Assembly: GCF_001975825.1 (NCBI RefSeq)
Contig: NZ_MTKN01000025.1
Location: 1 to 64,000, forward strand
Direction: 5' to 3'
Length of the DNA stretch: 64,000 bases
Source of the DNA: [Flexibacter] sp. ATCC 35208
GTDB taxonomy: Bacteria; Bacteroidota; Bacteroidia; Chitinophagales; Chitinophagaceae
This document shows positions 27,128 to 34,827 of this stretch, piece by piece. Each line of letters begins with the position of its first letter. The first letter of the stretch is position 1. The notes under the pieces are model-generated. The model did no database searches. It saw nothing but the letters and a program-made list of their open reading frames with translations, and was not told the DNA's origin. The position numbers and the translations under genes are program-made.

Positions 27128-27135
27128 TATATTTG
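27128..27135 (+). promoter_or_regulatory. -7 promoter box of the second orphan response regulator
   Basis: TATATTTG matches TAnnTTTG. The ATG at 27161 follows 25 bases later, so the upstream in-frame TTG at 27137 is not likely to be the start. Confidence 0.6.
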
Positions 27136-27160
27136 TTTGTACATTAATACTTTATTATAT

Positions 27161-27862
27161 ATGGAAGAACGTAAACCAAAGATATTACTGGCAGAGGATG
27201 ATACCAACCTGGGTATGGTGCTCAAAAATTATCTTGAACTGAACGATTATGACGTGGAGTTGTGCCGTGATGGCATTCTGGCGCTGGCTGCCTTCAGGAG
27301 GGAGAAATTTGACATTTGCCTGCTGGATATCATGATGCCTAATATGGATGGTTTTAAACTAGCCGAGGAAATCCGGGATGTAGATCCTGATATTCCTTTA
27401 TTCTTCCTCTCTGCCAAAACAATGAAAGAAGACATCATCCAGGGATATAAGCTGGGTGCTGATGACTATATTGCCAAGCCATTTGACAGTGAACTGCTCC
27501 TGTTGAAGATCAAAGCGATCCTGAAAAGAAACCAGGAACTGAACAGCAAAGAGGAAGATATACACGAATTTAAGATAGGTCGCTACGAATTCAATTCCCG
27601 ACTGCGTACCCTGGCCCGCGATGGTGAAACACATACGCTCTCTCCAAAAGAGAACGAACTGTTACGCATGCTGTGCGAGCATAAGAATGACTTGCTGCCA
27701 CGTGAACTGGCGCTGAAAAAGATATGGGGCAGCGATACTTATTTCAACGGTCGTAGTATGGACGTTTATATTGCCAAGCTGCGCAAATACCTGAAGGAGG
27801 ATACGAATATTGAAATCGTGAACATTCACGGTAACGGTTTCCGTCTGGTGGTGAAAGATTAG
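27161..27862 (+). CDS. OmpR-family response regulator, orphan (RprY-like)
   Basis: 233-aa DNA-binding regulator: receiver (AEDD acidic pair, phosphoacceptor D56 in ICLLDIMMP, K in YIAKPFD) and winged helix (about 130-230; GRSMDVYIAKLRKYL and IHGNGFRL). No kinase is adjacent. It is followed by a perfect terminator and then a complete two-component system with a different regulator. The regulated genes are unknown. Confidence 0.91.
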   Translation: MEERKPKILLAEDDTNLGMVLKNYLELNDYDVELCRDGILALAAFRREKFDICLLDIMMPNMDGFKLAEEIRDVDPDIPLFFLSAKTMKEDIIQGYKLGADDYIAKPFDSELLLLKIKAILKRNQELNSKEEDIHEFKIGRYEFNSRLRTLARDGETHTLSPKENELLRMLCEHKNDLLPRELALKKIWGSDTYFNGRSMDVYIAKLRKYLKEDTNIEIVNIHGNGFRLVVKD

Positions 27863-27880
27863 ACTTTAAAATAGCTCTTA

Positions 27881-27925
27881 GGCTGACTGAAAAGATTCGT
27901 ATCTTTTCAGTCAGCCTTATTTTTG
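27881..27925 (+). terminator. 16-bp hairpin terminator overlapping the next promoter
   Basis: GGCTGACTGAAAAGAT (27881-27896), loop TCGT, ATCTTTTCAGTCAGCC (27901-27916): a perfect 16-bp stem followed by TTATTTTTG. The T-rich tail is also the -7 box of the next gene. Confidence 0.85.
27918..27925 (+). promoter_or_regulatory. -7 promoter box of the response regulator/kinase pair
   Basis: TATTTTTG matches TAnnTTTG and lies only seven bases before the ATG at 27933, so transcription should begin at or next to the start codon (leaderless). It overlaps the T-run of the preceding terminator. Confidence 0.5.
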
Positions 27926-27932
27926 ATAGCGC

Positions 27933-28625
27933 ATGAAATTATTGTTAATAGAGGACGAACCGGCAGTTGTATCCTTCATACACCGATATCTTACTGAAGC
28001 AGGATATGATGTGACTGTAGCCATGGATGGGCCCACCGGTCTGCAAATGGCCATGGAACATCCGTTTCAGCTCATCATACTCGATGTGATGCTACCGGGC
28101 ATGAGTGGAATTGCCGTGTGCAAGGAACTGCGCACCCAACAAAATAAGACCCCCATCCTGATGCTTACCGCACTGGGTTCTACGGAGAATGTAGTATCCG
28201 GACTGGATAGCGGGGCAGATGATTACCTGATCAAACCCTTTAAACAGGCGGAGCTGCTGGCCCGGATCCGCTCTTTATTAAGAAGACAACCGGACAATAC
28301 TGTCGCCGTTCTTCCTGCTGCCAACCTGCTCAAACTCGCCGACCTGGAACTGAATACAGATACTAAAAGCGCCAGCCGTAGCGGGGAAAGCATCACACTT
28401 ACTGCTACAGAATACCGGCTGCTGGAATATTTTCTGCGCAATCCCCGTCGTGTGTTGTCAAGAATGGAGATCCTGGAAAATGTGTGGGGCATCGACTTTA
28501 ATATGAATACCAAGGTAGTGGATGTATATGTGAATTACCTCCGCAGGAAAGTAAACCGAAAAGACCTGCCAGCCCTTATCCAGACTGTGGTTGGTATGGG
28601 TTATATGCTGAAAGAAGAAGCATGA
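27933..28625 (+). CDS. OmpR-family response regulator of a two-component system
   Basis: 230-aa regulator (receiver with phosphoacceptor D51 in LIILDVMLPG; K in YLIKPFK; C-terminal winged helix with NVWGIDFNMNTKVVDVYVNY). It overlaps the histidine kinase by four bases (ATGA), so the two form a coupled pair of the CusR/CopR-like layout. Because a phased array of repeats lies directly downstream of this operon in front of a stress gene, it is the leading candidate to bind that array (inference). Confidence 0.93.
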   Translation: MKLLLIEDEPAVVSFIHRYLTEAGYDVTVAMDGPTGLQMAMEHPFQLIILDVMLPGMSGIAVCKELRTQQNKTPILMLTALGSTENVVSGLDSGADDYLIKPFKQAELLARIRSLLRRQPDNTVAVLPAANLLKLADLELNTDTKSASRSGESITLTATEYRLLEYFLRNPRRVLSRMEILENVWGIDFNMNTKVVDVYVNYLRRKVNRKDLPALIQTVVGMGYMLKEEA

Positions 28626-29986
28626 GTATACGTGTCAAAATACTGATCCTGTTTACTGCACTGACAGTTTTTATCATCACGCTGATAGCTGGGGGTGCTT
28701 ACTTCCTCGCCAATCAATACTCTTTTACTGACTTTTATAAACGTCTTGAAATACGCGCCATCGTTGCCGCGCGTGCTGCCCTGATCAAAGACAGAGATAA
28801 CAGTGCTACCTATACGGAAATCCGTAATGAGCACCTGGAACGTATGCCTTATGAAAAGGAATACTTCCTGAAGCTGGATAAGGAAGGGCATTTTAACCGC
28901 CCCACTTCATTGGCTGCCCTGCCTGGTTCTTTCTTTGAAATGGTACAGTTGCAGGGAAAAGCGAATCATCGTAGTGGTGATATTTTCTTTACTGGTGTTG
29001 AATTTGGCTCAGATCCTGACCGCTATATCGTGATTGTCTCTGCCCGCAATGACTTTGGCCGCCATTACATGGCGGATCTGAAGCACGTACTGACCATTTG
29101 CCTGGGTACTGCCGGCATACTGGTACTGGCAGCGGGGTTCTTCTTTTCGAGATACATTCTGCAACCCGTAAGGGTCATGACTGCCCAGGTAAAAAACATC
29201 AGGGCCCATAACCTTCACCTGCGGCTGGATTCGCCTGATAGTAACGATGAGATGTTCGAACTGGCACAGACGTTCAATAACATGCTGGACAGGCTGGAAA
29301 CGGCTTTCGAAACACAGAACAACTTTGTAAGTAATGCCTCTCATGAACTGGGAACACCGCTCACCGCTATCATTGGCGAAGCGGAACTGGCATTGAATAA
29401 GCAACGCTCAGATGCGGAATACAGGCAGTCCATACAAGTGATACTGGGAGAAGCCGAACGCCTGGAACACATCACAAAGAGCTTGCTGCGCCTTGCCCAG
29501 ACAGGGTTTGGTGGTAAGGGCCAACAACGTGAACGGATACGGGTGGATGAGCTGATCTTCTCCGTAAAAGATACCATTGACCAGATCAATCCTGATAATA
29601 AAGTAGAAATAGATTATTCCATGTTGCCGGAAGATGAGGCAAAGCTCTTCATTCTGGGAGATGCGCAGTTATTGCACCTGGCATTCAGCAATATTGTACA
29701 GAATGCCTGCAAGTATTCTGATAACCACCCGGTGAGTGTGGCTTTGGCCGCTACTGATACCAATATTATCCTGTTGATCCAGGATCAGGGGATTGGTATT
29801 CCTGCATCTGAATTGCCATTTATCTATGATCCTTTCTTCCGCGCTTCTAATACAAGTGGTTATAAAGGATATGGTATCGGGTTGCCATTATCCCGTAATA
29901 TCATCCGTCTGCACGGGGGCAATATCATTGTAAACAGCCAGCAGGGCAAGGGAACAGAGATAAGGATCACCCTGCCGGTAGCGTAG
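28622..29986 (+). CDS. HAMP-domain sensor histidine kinase
   Basis: 454-aa sensor kinase paired with the regulator at 27933. Two membrane helices (about 7-30 and 155-178) bracket an extracytoplasmic sensor region of about 125 residues; a HAMP region (about 178-232) follows, then HisKA with H241 in SNASHELGTPLTAI and an HATPase_c domain with NIVQNACKYS and GYGIGLPLSR. This is the layout of heavy-metal or envelope-stress sensors, but the ligand is unknown. The stop codon (29984-29986) directly abuts a repeat array. Confidence 0.94.
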   Translation: MSIRVKILILFTALTVFIITLIAGGAYFLANQYSFTDFYKRLEIRAIVAARAALIKDRDNSATYTEIRNEHLERMPYEKEYFLKLDKEGHFNRPTSLAALPGSFFEMVQLQGKANHRSGDIFFTGVEFGSDPDRYIVIVSARNDFGRHYMADLKHVLTICLGTAGILVLAAGFFFSRYILQPVRVMTAQVKNIRAHNLHLRLDSPDSNDEMFELAQTFNNMLDRLETAFETQNNFVSNASHELGTPLTAIIGEAELALNKQRSDAEYRQSIQVILGEAERLEHITKSLLRLAQTGFGGKGQQRERIRVDELIFSVKDTIDQINPDNKVEIDYSMLPEDEAKLFILGDAQLLHLAFSNIVQNACKYSDNHPVSVALAATDTNIILLIQDQGIGIPASELPFIYDPFFRASNTSGYKGYGIGLPLSRNIIRLHGGNIIVNSQQGKGTEIRITLPVA

Positions 29987-30069
29987 TTCTTACCGGATTC
30001 TTACCCCATTTTACCGGATTCTTACCACATTTTTAATCTTCTTTTATCTCCTGCTTACGGGTTCTTAAT
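29987..30069 (+). promoter_or_regulatory. Array of eight helically phased TTCTTAC-N4 boxes
   Basis: Eight 7-base boxes begin at 29987, 29998, 30009 (one base short), 30019, 30030, 30041, 30052 and 30062. Four match TTCTTAC or TTTTAC exactly or nearly so; the rest are TTTTTAA, CTTTTAT, TGCTTAC and TTCTTAA. Spacing is 10-11 bases, one helical turn. This 7+4 layout resembles pho boxes bound by OmpR/PhoB-type regulators as head-to-tail dimers. The array ends 11 bases before a -7 box. Confidence 0.7.
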
Positions 30070-30079
30070 CTCGTGGAAA

Positions 30080-30087
30080 TAGTTTTG
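30080..30087 (+). promoter_or_regulatory. -7 promoter box of the UspA-like gene
   Basis: TAGTTTTG matches TAnnTTTG. No -33 element is visible, as expected of an activator-dependent promoter. It sets the translation start at ATG 30106 rather than the GTG at 30073. Confidence 0.55.
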
Positions 30088-30105
30088 TGTTATAAATCAA
30101 AGCAC

Positions 30106-30585
30106 ATGAAACATATTTTGATCCCTACAGATTTTTCCATCAGGTCTCTTCGTGTAGTTCATCATGTTGTAGATCGCTTTGGGGCTGGTGAACCCTTGAA
30201 TATTGTGATGATGCATGCATTGCAGATGCCGGGTTCTATCATGGATCTGATGATGTTGTCAAGGAGGTCATCACACTATGATCTGATCACCGAAGATTAT
30301 AAGGAGGCCAGTGAAATATTAAAGAATAAATATGGCTCAGCCATCCGGTCGCTGAAAACCGAGTTTCTGATGGGCCGCAGCAATGGGGTGTTCCGCAACT
30401 TTTTGTTGTACCACAATATTGATGCGATTGTATGTCCTGCTGAATTTAATTTCCGCAAGGCATCACCCAACAGTTATGATCCGGCAGCACTGATCAGGAA
30501 GAGCAACCTACCCGTACACCATGTATCGCTGAAGAAGAAAGAGCGGATGCTGGTGTCGGCAATGTCAGAACTATTTGAAATATAG
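30106..30585 (+). CDS. Universal stress protein (UspA family)
   Basis: Single-domain stress protein of 159 aa (start ATG 30106, chosen because the upstream codons lie before the predicted transcription start). It begins with the UspA strand MKHILIPTDFS and continues with an alternating alpha/beta pattern; the C-terminal segment carries ALIRKSNLPVHHV. The usual ATP-binding GxxGxxG(S/T) motif is not clear, so it may be a non-ATP-binding member. It lies behind the phased repeat array and ahead of a bestrophin-like channel, so both are likely controlled by the neighbouring two-component system (inference). Confidence 0.84.
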   Translation: MKHILIPTDFSIRSLRVVHHVVDRFGAGEPLNIVMMHALQMPGSIMDLMMLSRRSSHYDLITEDYKEASEILKNKYGSAIRSLKTEFLMGRSNGVFRNFLLYHNIDAIVCPAEFNFRKASPNSYDPAALIRKSNLPVHHVSLKKKERMLVSAMSELFEI

Positions 30586-30665
30586 ATGTGTCTGTTTGAG
30601 TAGTGCTCTTTCCCTTTAAGGAGGGGGGAGCGCTATTTGTAAATCACTCTAAAACTACAGGTCTT

Positions 30666-31577
30666 ATGCTACTCAAGAAAAATATACCCTTTAGATATGT
30701 GTTTGGGAAGATAAAATATGAAATCGCGTTGGTTGTATTATATACTCTTGTAATAGTGTTATTACATGACCGGTTCAATCTGAAAGAAACTATCAACATC
30801 CCATTGAGTGTACCAATGATTATGGGTACAGTAATATCACTGCTGCTCGCGTTCCGGTCTAACCAGGCGTATGATCGCTGGTGGGAGGCACGTACAGTGT
30901 GGGGCGCCATCGTGAACGATTCCCGCTCTTTTACAAGAGAAGTACTCACTTTTATACATAGTAATGAATTTCCGGAAGAGGCAGAACGGTTGCGTGAAAG
31001 AATGATACGCAGACAGATGGCATGGTGTTATTCACTGGGTCAGCAACTGAGAGGATTGTCTGCAACAGAAGGGCTGGAGCGACTGATCCCTAAGAGAGAA
31101 GTAGCGTATGTAGCACGCTTTGCGAATGTGCCGATGGCATTGCTGGAGCTGCATGCAAAGGATTTGCAGATAGCGCTGCAACGTGACTGGATCAATGCTT
31201 ATCAGCAGGTGCAGATAGATTCTACATTGAATAAGTTCAGTGATAGCATGGGTAAGTGTGAGCGTATTAAGAATACTGTATTTCCTTCAACCTACAGCTT
31301 GTATATACATTTTGCATTGAACTTCTTTATCATGTTATTACCGTTTGGAGTGATAGAGTTTTTTGGTTACGCAGCAGTGCCGCTGGTAGGTGCGATCGCA
31401 TCGTCTTTCCTGTTGATTGAGAAGATGGCGATACACCTGCAGGATCCGTTTGACAACAAACCAACTGATACGCCAATGACGGCTATTGCGCGTACTATTG
31501 AAAGGGATCTGCGGCAGATGCTGAATGACAATCATGTACCGGAAACACCGCCCGTGTACTCTTATTATGTGATGTAG
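30666..31577 (+). CDS. Bestrophin-like anion channel (UPF0187 family)
   Basis: 303-aa membrane protein of the bacterial bestrophin/YneE family, which forms pentameric ion channels. The signature FRSNQAYDRWWEARTVWGAIVNDSR (read here in parts) and four hydrophobic helices, including LNFFIMLLPFGVIEFFGYAAVP, support the call. The in-frame sequence reaches to 30603, but ATG 30666 (MLLKKNIPF) fits the family's N-terminus better. It probably shares an operon with the UspA-like gene, 80 bases upstream. It ends at a terminator shared with ruvB. Confidence 0.87.
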   Translation: MLLKKNIPFRYVFGKIKYEIALVVLYTLVIVLLHDRFNLKETINIPLSVPMIMGTVISLLLAFRSNQAYDRWWEARTVWGAIVNDSRSFTREVLTFIHSNEFPEEAERLRERMIRRQMAWCYSLGQQLRGLSATEGLERLIPKREVAYVARFANVPMALLELHAKDLQIALQRDWINAYQQVQIDSTLNKFSDSMGKCERIKNTVFPSTYSLYIHFALNFFIMLLPFGVIEFFGYAAVPLVGAIASSFLLIEKMAIHLQDPFDNKPTDTPMTAIARTIERDLRQMLNDNHVPETPPVYSYYVM

Positions 31578-31687
31578 TAGTTATATATATTGGTAAAGAT
31601 TGATTGGTACGAAGGGGGAGTAAATTATAAGAAGAAAAGTTTGGTTAAAGATTAAACAAACTCCCTGATCACCGTTTTGAGGAGGAA

Positions 31688-31727
31688 GGGCTGACCAGCG
31701 ATACAATGGTCAGCCCTTTAGTATTTT
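31688..31727. terminator. Bidirectional GGCTGAC-type terminator between the bestrophin gene and ruvB
   Basis: GGGCTGACCA (31688-31697) and TGGTCAGCCC (31707-31716) form a perfect 10-bp stem with a T-rich tail. The arm core is the same as in the hairpin at 27881-27916 and the element at 5274-5373. Confidence 0.8.
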
Positions 31728-31729
31728 AA

Positions 31730-32758
31730 TTAAAATAGTAAGCCACCGCTGGCACCACTTCTGGGTGTTTTACCGAGGTGTACATATGCTTTCTCTGTTA
31801 CTTCCCTTCCACGTGGGGTACGCTTGATAAACCCTTCCTGTATGAGGAATGGTTCATACACTTCTTCCAGTGTGCCGGCTTCTTCGCCTACAGCTGTAGC
31901 GATGGTGGTTATACCCACCGGACCACCTTTAAAGTTTTCGATAATAACCTGCAGGATACGGTTATCCATTTCGTCCAGCCCATATTCATCTACGTTCAGT
32001 GCTTTCAGGCTGAATTTAGCAATATCCATATCGATAGTACCATTGCCCACTACCTGTGCAAAGTCTCTTACCCTTCTCAGTAAGCCGTTGGCAATACGAG
32101 GGGTACCTCTCGATCTCCGCGCTATTTCCATTGCAGCCTCGCTGGTGATCTTTGTTTCGAGCAGGCCGGCGGCACGCCAGATGATCTTTTGCAGGGTAGC
32201 GGAGTTATAGTATTCCAGCCTTGACTTGATACCAAAGCGGGAGAGCAGGGGAGCAGTGAGTAACCCTGAACGGGTAGTAGCCCCTATGAGAGTAAACGGA
32301 TGTAATGAGATCTGGATGGCACGGGCGCTTGGACCTGTATCGATCATGATATCGATGCGGTAGTCTTCCATGGCAGAATAGAGGTATTCTTCCACCACGG
32401 TACTGAGCCGGTGAATTTCATCTATGAACAGCACATCCTTTGGCTCGAGGTTGGTGAGCAGACCGGCCAGATCACCGGGTTTCTCGATCACAGGGCCGGA
32501 GGTTTCACGGATGTTGACCCCCATTTCGTTGGAGACAATGCGTGACAGCGTTGTTTTACCCAATCCGGGAGGGCCGTGAAAAAGCACATGGTCCAGCGCT
32601 TCGCCTCTCAGTTTGGCGGCCTTGATAAAGATCTTGAGGTTCTCAATAATCTGCTCCTGTCCCGAGAAATCGACGATTTCTTTGGGCCGGATGCTGTTTT
32701 CAAACTCCTTTTCTGCCGCACTTGGGCGGACTTCATCTGGTCTTATCGGATTCGACAT
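31730..32758 (-). CDS. ruvB: Holliday junction branch-migration ATPase RuvB
   Basis: 342-aa AAA+ motor that drives branch migration with RuvA. Walker A GPPGLGKTT, Walker B VLFIDEIHRL, the ATTRSGLLTAPL(L/R)SRFG sensor region and the RRVRDFAQV and C-terminal winged-helix domain (GEEAGTLEEVYEPFLIQEGF) are all present. Length is typical. ruvC lies elsewhere in the window. Confidence 0.97.
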   Translation of the reverse strand: MSNPIRPDEVRPSAAEKEFENSIRPKEIVDFSGQEQIIENLKIFIKAAKLRGEALDHVLFHGPPGLGKTTLSRIVSNEMGVNIRETSGPVIEKPGDLAGLLTNLEPKDVLFIDEIHRLSTVVEEYLYSAMEDYRIDIMIDTGPSARAIQISLHPFTLIGATTRSGLLTAPLLSRFGIKSRLEYYNSATLQKIIWRAAGLLETKITSEAAMEIARRSRGTPRIANGLLRRVRDFAQVVGNGTIDMDIAKFSLKALNVDEYGLDEMDNRILQVIIENFKGGPVGITTIATAVGEEAGTLEEVYEPFLIQEGFIKRTPRGREVTEKAYVHLGKTPRSGASGGLLF

Positions 32759-32810
32759 ATCAGGGTGAAAGTTACCAAAAAATCGCCTGTGGCAGCTTCG
32801 AATTTTCGGT

Positions 32811-32818
32811 TATATTTG
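32811..32818 (+). promoter_or_regulatory. -7 promoter box of the M28 peptidase gene
   Basis: TATATTTG matches TAnnTTTG and lies 20 bases before the ATG at 32839; divergent from ruvB. Confidence 0.6.
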
Positions 32819-32838
32819 ATAATTAGCAACCTCTCAAT

Positions 32839-34131
32839 ATGAAATACACGCGCATTTTAACCCTCCTTTTCAGTGTCTCCACCCTCACCACATACGCACA
32901 GGACATAAAGGAGCAGGAAGTAAAACGTATTATTACTACCCTTGCTGCCGATGATATGCAGGGGCGTAAAACCTTTGAGCCCGGTATTGAAAAAGCGGCT
33001 CAGTTTCTTGAAAAAGAATATAGTAAAGCCGGTCTTCAACCATTGACAGGCGCTGCCAGTTTCCGTCAGGCATTTCATCGCTTCAATACTACTCCCGGTA
33101 CACAGGAACTGTACCTGAACGGGGAAAGAGCGCATGATGGCAGCGTGATCCTGATTGGTGTAACTACGAATATTGACTGGAACGAAAAGAGTGATGTCGC
33201 ATCTGTATCGCTGCCGGCTTCCGAACAGTTTTATGAATCGCTGAGAAAAATCAGAGATGTAAAAAAGAATACTATTGTATGGGTAGATGCTGCGCATACA
33301 GAAGACTTTAAAAAGTTCTATGAGAATGTACAGTCAAGAGGCGGTAAATTTCAGGATAGCCTGCCTACGGTAGTATTAGTACTTAAACAGGGAGAAGATG
33401 TCAAAAGCTGGCAGGTGAAAGCGAATCAGCAGGTTACTCCTTTATACCTCAGTAATATTGTGGGAATGATCAAGGGGAAAACAAAACCAGATGAGTATGT
33501 TATCTTCTCCGGCCACTACGATCACCTGGGTATTGTAGAACCAGTAGGTACGGATAGCATTGCCAATGGAGCAGATGATGATGCCAGTGGCGTAACAGCG
33601 GTGGTCATGCTGGCGAAGTATTACAAACAGCATCCGCCAGCCAGATCCATCATCTTTGTTGCATTTACGGCGGAAGAAATAGGTGGATATGGTTCTAAAT
33701 ATTTCTCTCAGCAGCAGGATCCTGAAAAGGTAGTAGCGATGTTCAATATTGAGATGATCGGGAAGGAATCCAAGTTCGGTAAGAACAGTGCATTTATAAC
33801 CGGTTATGAACGTTCTGATTTTGGAAAGATCCTTGAGAGGAACCTGCAGAATTCCGCCTTCCATTTTTATCCGGATCCTTATCCGGACCAGCAACTGTTC
33901 TATCGTTCAGACAATGCAACTCTTGCCAGGCAAGGTGTACCGGCGCATACCATTTCTACAGACCAGATTGATTCAGATAAACTCTATCATAGTGTAGGTG
34001 ATGAAGTCAGTTCATTAGACATTAAGAATATCACTTCAACTATACAGGCAATTGCCATCAGTGCGCGTAGCATGGTAGATGGTACAGATACGCCTACCAG
34101 AATAGATAAAGAGGGCGTATTAAAACGCTAA
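32839..34131 (+). CDS. Secreted M28-family zinc metallopeptidase
   Basis: 430-aa exported peptidase (signal peptide LLFSVSTLTTYAQ). The M28 zinc site is visible: SGHYDHLG (H226, D228), then GADDDASG with the bridging aspartate, then the general-base pair in FTAEEIGGYGS; the remaining ligands lie in MFNIEMIG and the His of the SHDQ-like C-terminal region. Likely an aminopeptidase acting in the periplasm or outside. Its 3' end overlaps the convergent M23 gene by 12 bases. Confidence 0.88.
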   Translation: MKYTRILTLLFSVSTLTTYAQDIKEQEVKRIITTLAADDMQGRKTFEPGIEKAAQFLEKEYSKAGLQPLTGAASFRQAFHRFNTTPGTQELYLNGERAHDGSVILIGVTTNIDWNEKSDVASVSLPASEQFYESLRKIRDVKKNTIVWVDAAHTEDFKKFYENVQSRGGKFQDSLPTVVLVLKQGEDVKSWQVKANQQVTPLYLSNIVGMIKGKTKPDEYVIFSGHYDHLGIVEPVGTDSIANGADDDASGVTAVVMLAKYYKQHPPARSIIFVAFTAEEIGGYGSKYFSQQQDPEKVVAMFNIEMIGKESKFGKNSAFITGYERSDFGKILERNLQNSAFHFYPDPYPDQQLFYRSDNATLARQGVPAHTISTDQIDSDKLYHSVGDEVSSLDIKNITSTIQAIAISARSMVDGTDTPTRIDKEGVLKR

Positions 34132-34788
34132 GATGAGTTTTGGATCAGGGCAATTAGCCAGGTATCTTTCTCTTTCACTATAACGACATACGCCAGGATA
34201 GTCTCCCGCCTTCCCTTCCATATCGATGATGAGCTGGAAGTGGAGGTGTGGAGGCCAATGGCCATTCTCCGCCAGTGGCCCGAAGTGGGCGATGATCTGA
34301 CCCGCAGCCACAGGTGCATCGGGTTTTAATCCTTCCAGATCAGCTACACTCATGTGCCCGTATAGGGTATGAAAAGTGACACCGTCCAGCATGTGTTTTA
34401 AGATGATCGTAGCCCCATAATCTCCCAATTGGTTGTTGAATTGAAAACTATGAACATGCCCATTGAGTGGGGCATATACAGGTGTGCCTGCAGGTCCCCA
34501 GATATCGACACCCAAGTGTAAGCGGCGTGGTTCGCCTTCTGTATCGAAATGTGCACTACGGGAATAGATGGTCCTATGTTCGTTATATCCTCCTATACCG
34601 AATACAGCATTGTGTTTGGCTAATAGTTGGGTGACGTAGTCACTGAAACGATGTTCATCGTCCAGAATGTCCGGTGTCAGCGCTGTATTAGCGGCAGTAA
34701 AGTCCATTGGGTACAGGTGATCCTTTGTGGGATCAAAGAGTACGACTGGCTGGAACGGTTGATGGCGTTGTAAGATCCCGGTTAACAT
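34120..34788 (-). CDS. M23-family peptidoglycan endopeptidase
   Basis: 222-aa M23 (LytM-like) metallopeptidase domain with the zinc motifs HLGVD (about 91-95), HTLYGH (140-145) and HLHF (181-184), expected to cut peptidoglycan cross-bridges. There is no obvious signal peptide. The frame continues to an ATG at 34809, but that codon lies inside the terminator hairpin of leuS, so ATG 34788 is the more likely start. It follows leuS on the same strand. The 3' end overlaps the M28 peptidase gene. Confidence 0.87.
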   Translation of the reverse strand: MLTGILQRHQPFQPVVLFDPTKDHLYPMDFTAANTALTPDILDDEHRFSDYVTQLLAKHNAVFGIGGYNEHRTIYSRSAHFDTEGEPRRLHLGVDIWGPAGTPVYAPLNGHVHSFQFNNQLGDYGATIILKHMLDGVTFHTLYGHMSVADLEGLKPDAPVAAGQIIAHFGPLAENGHWPPHLHFQLIIDMEGKAGDYPGVCRYSERERYLANCPDPKLILAF

Positions 34789-34790
34789 AG

Positions 34791-34820
34791 TAAAAAAGAA
34801 GGCTGGCATAGCGCCAGCCT
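34791..34820 (-). terminator. leuS terminator overlapping the M23 gene start
   Basis: On the minus strand AGGCTGGC (34820-34813) pairs with GCCAGCCT (34807-34800), loop GCTAT, followed by TCTTTTTTAC. The first in-frame ATG of the M23 gene (34809) lies in this hairpin. Confidence 0.75.
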
Positions 34821-34827
34821 ATATTTA

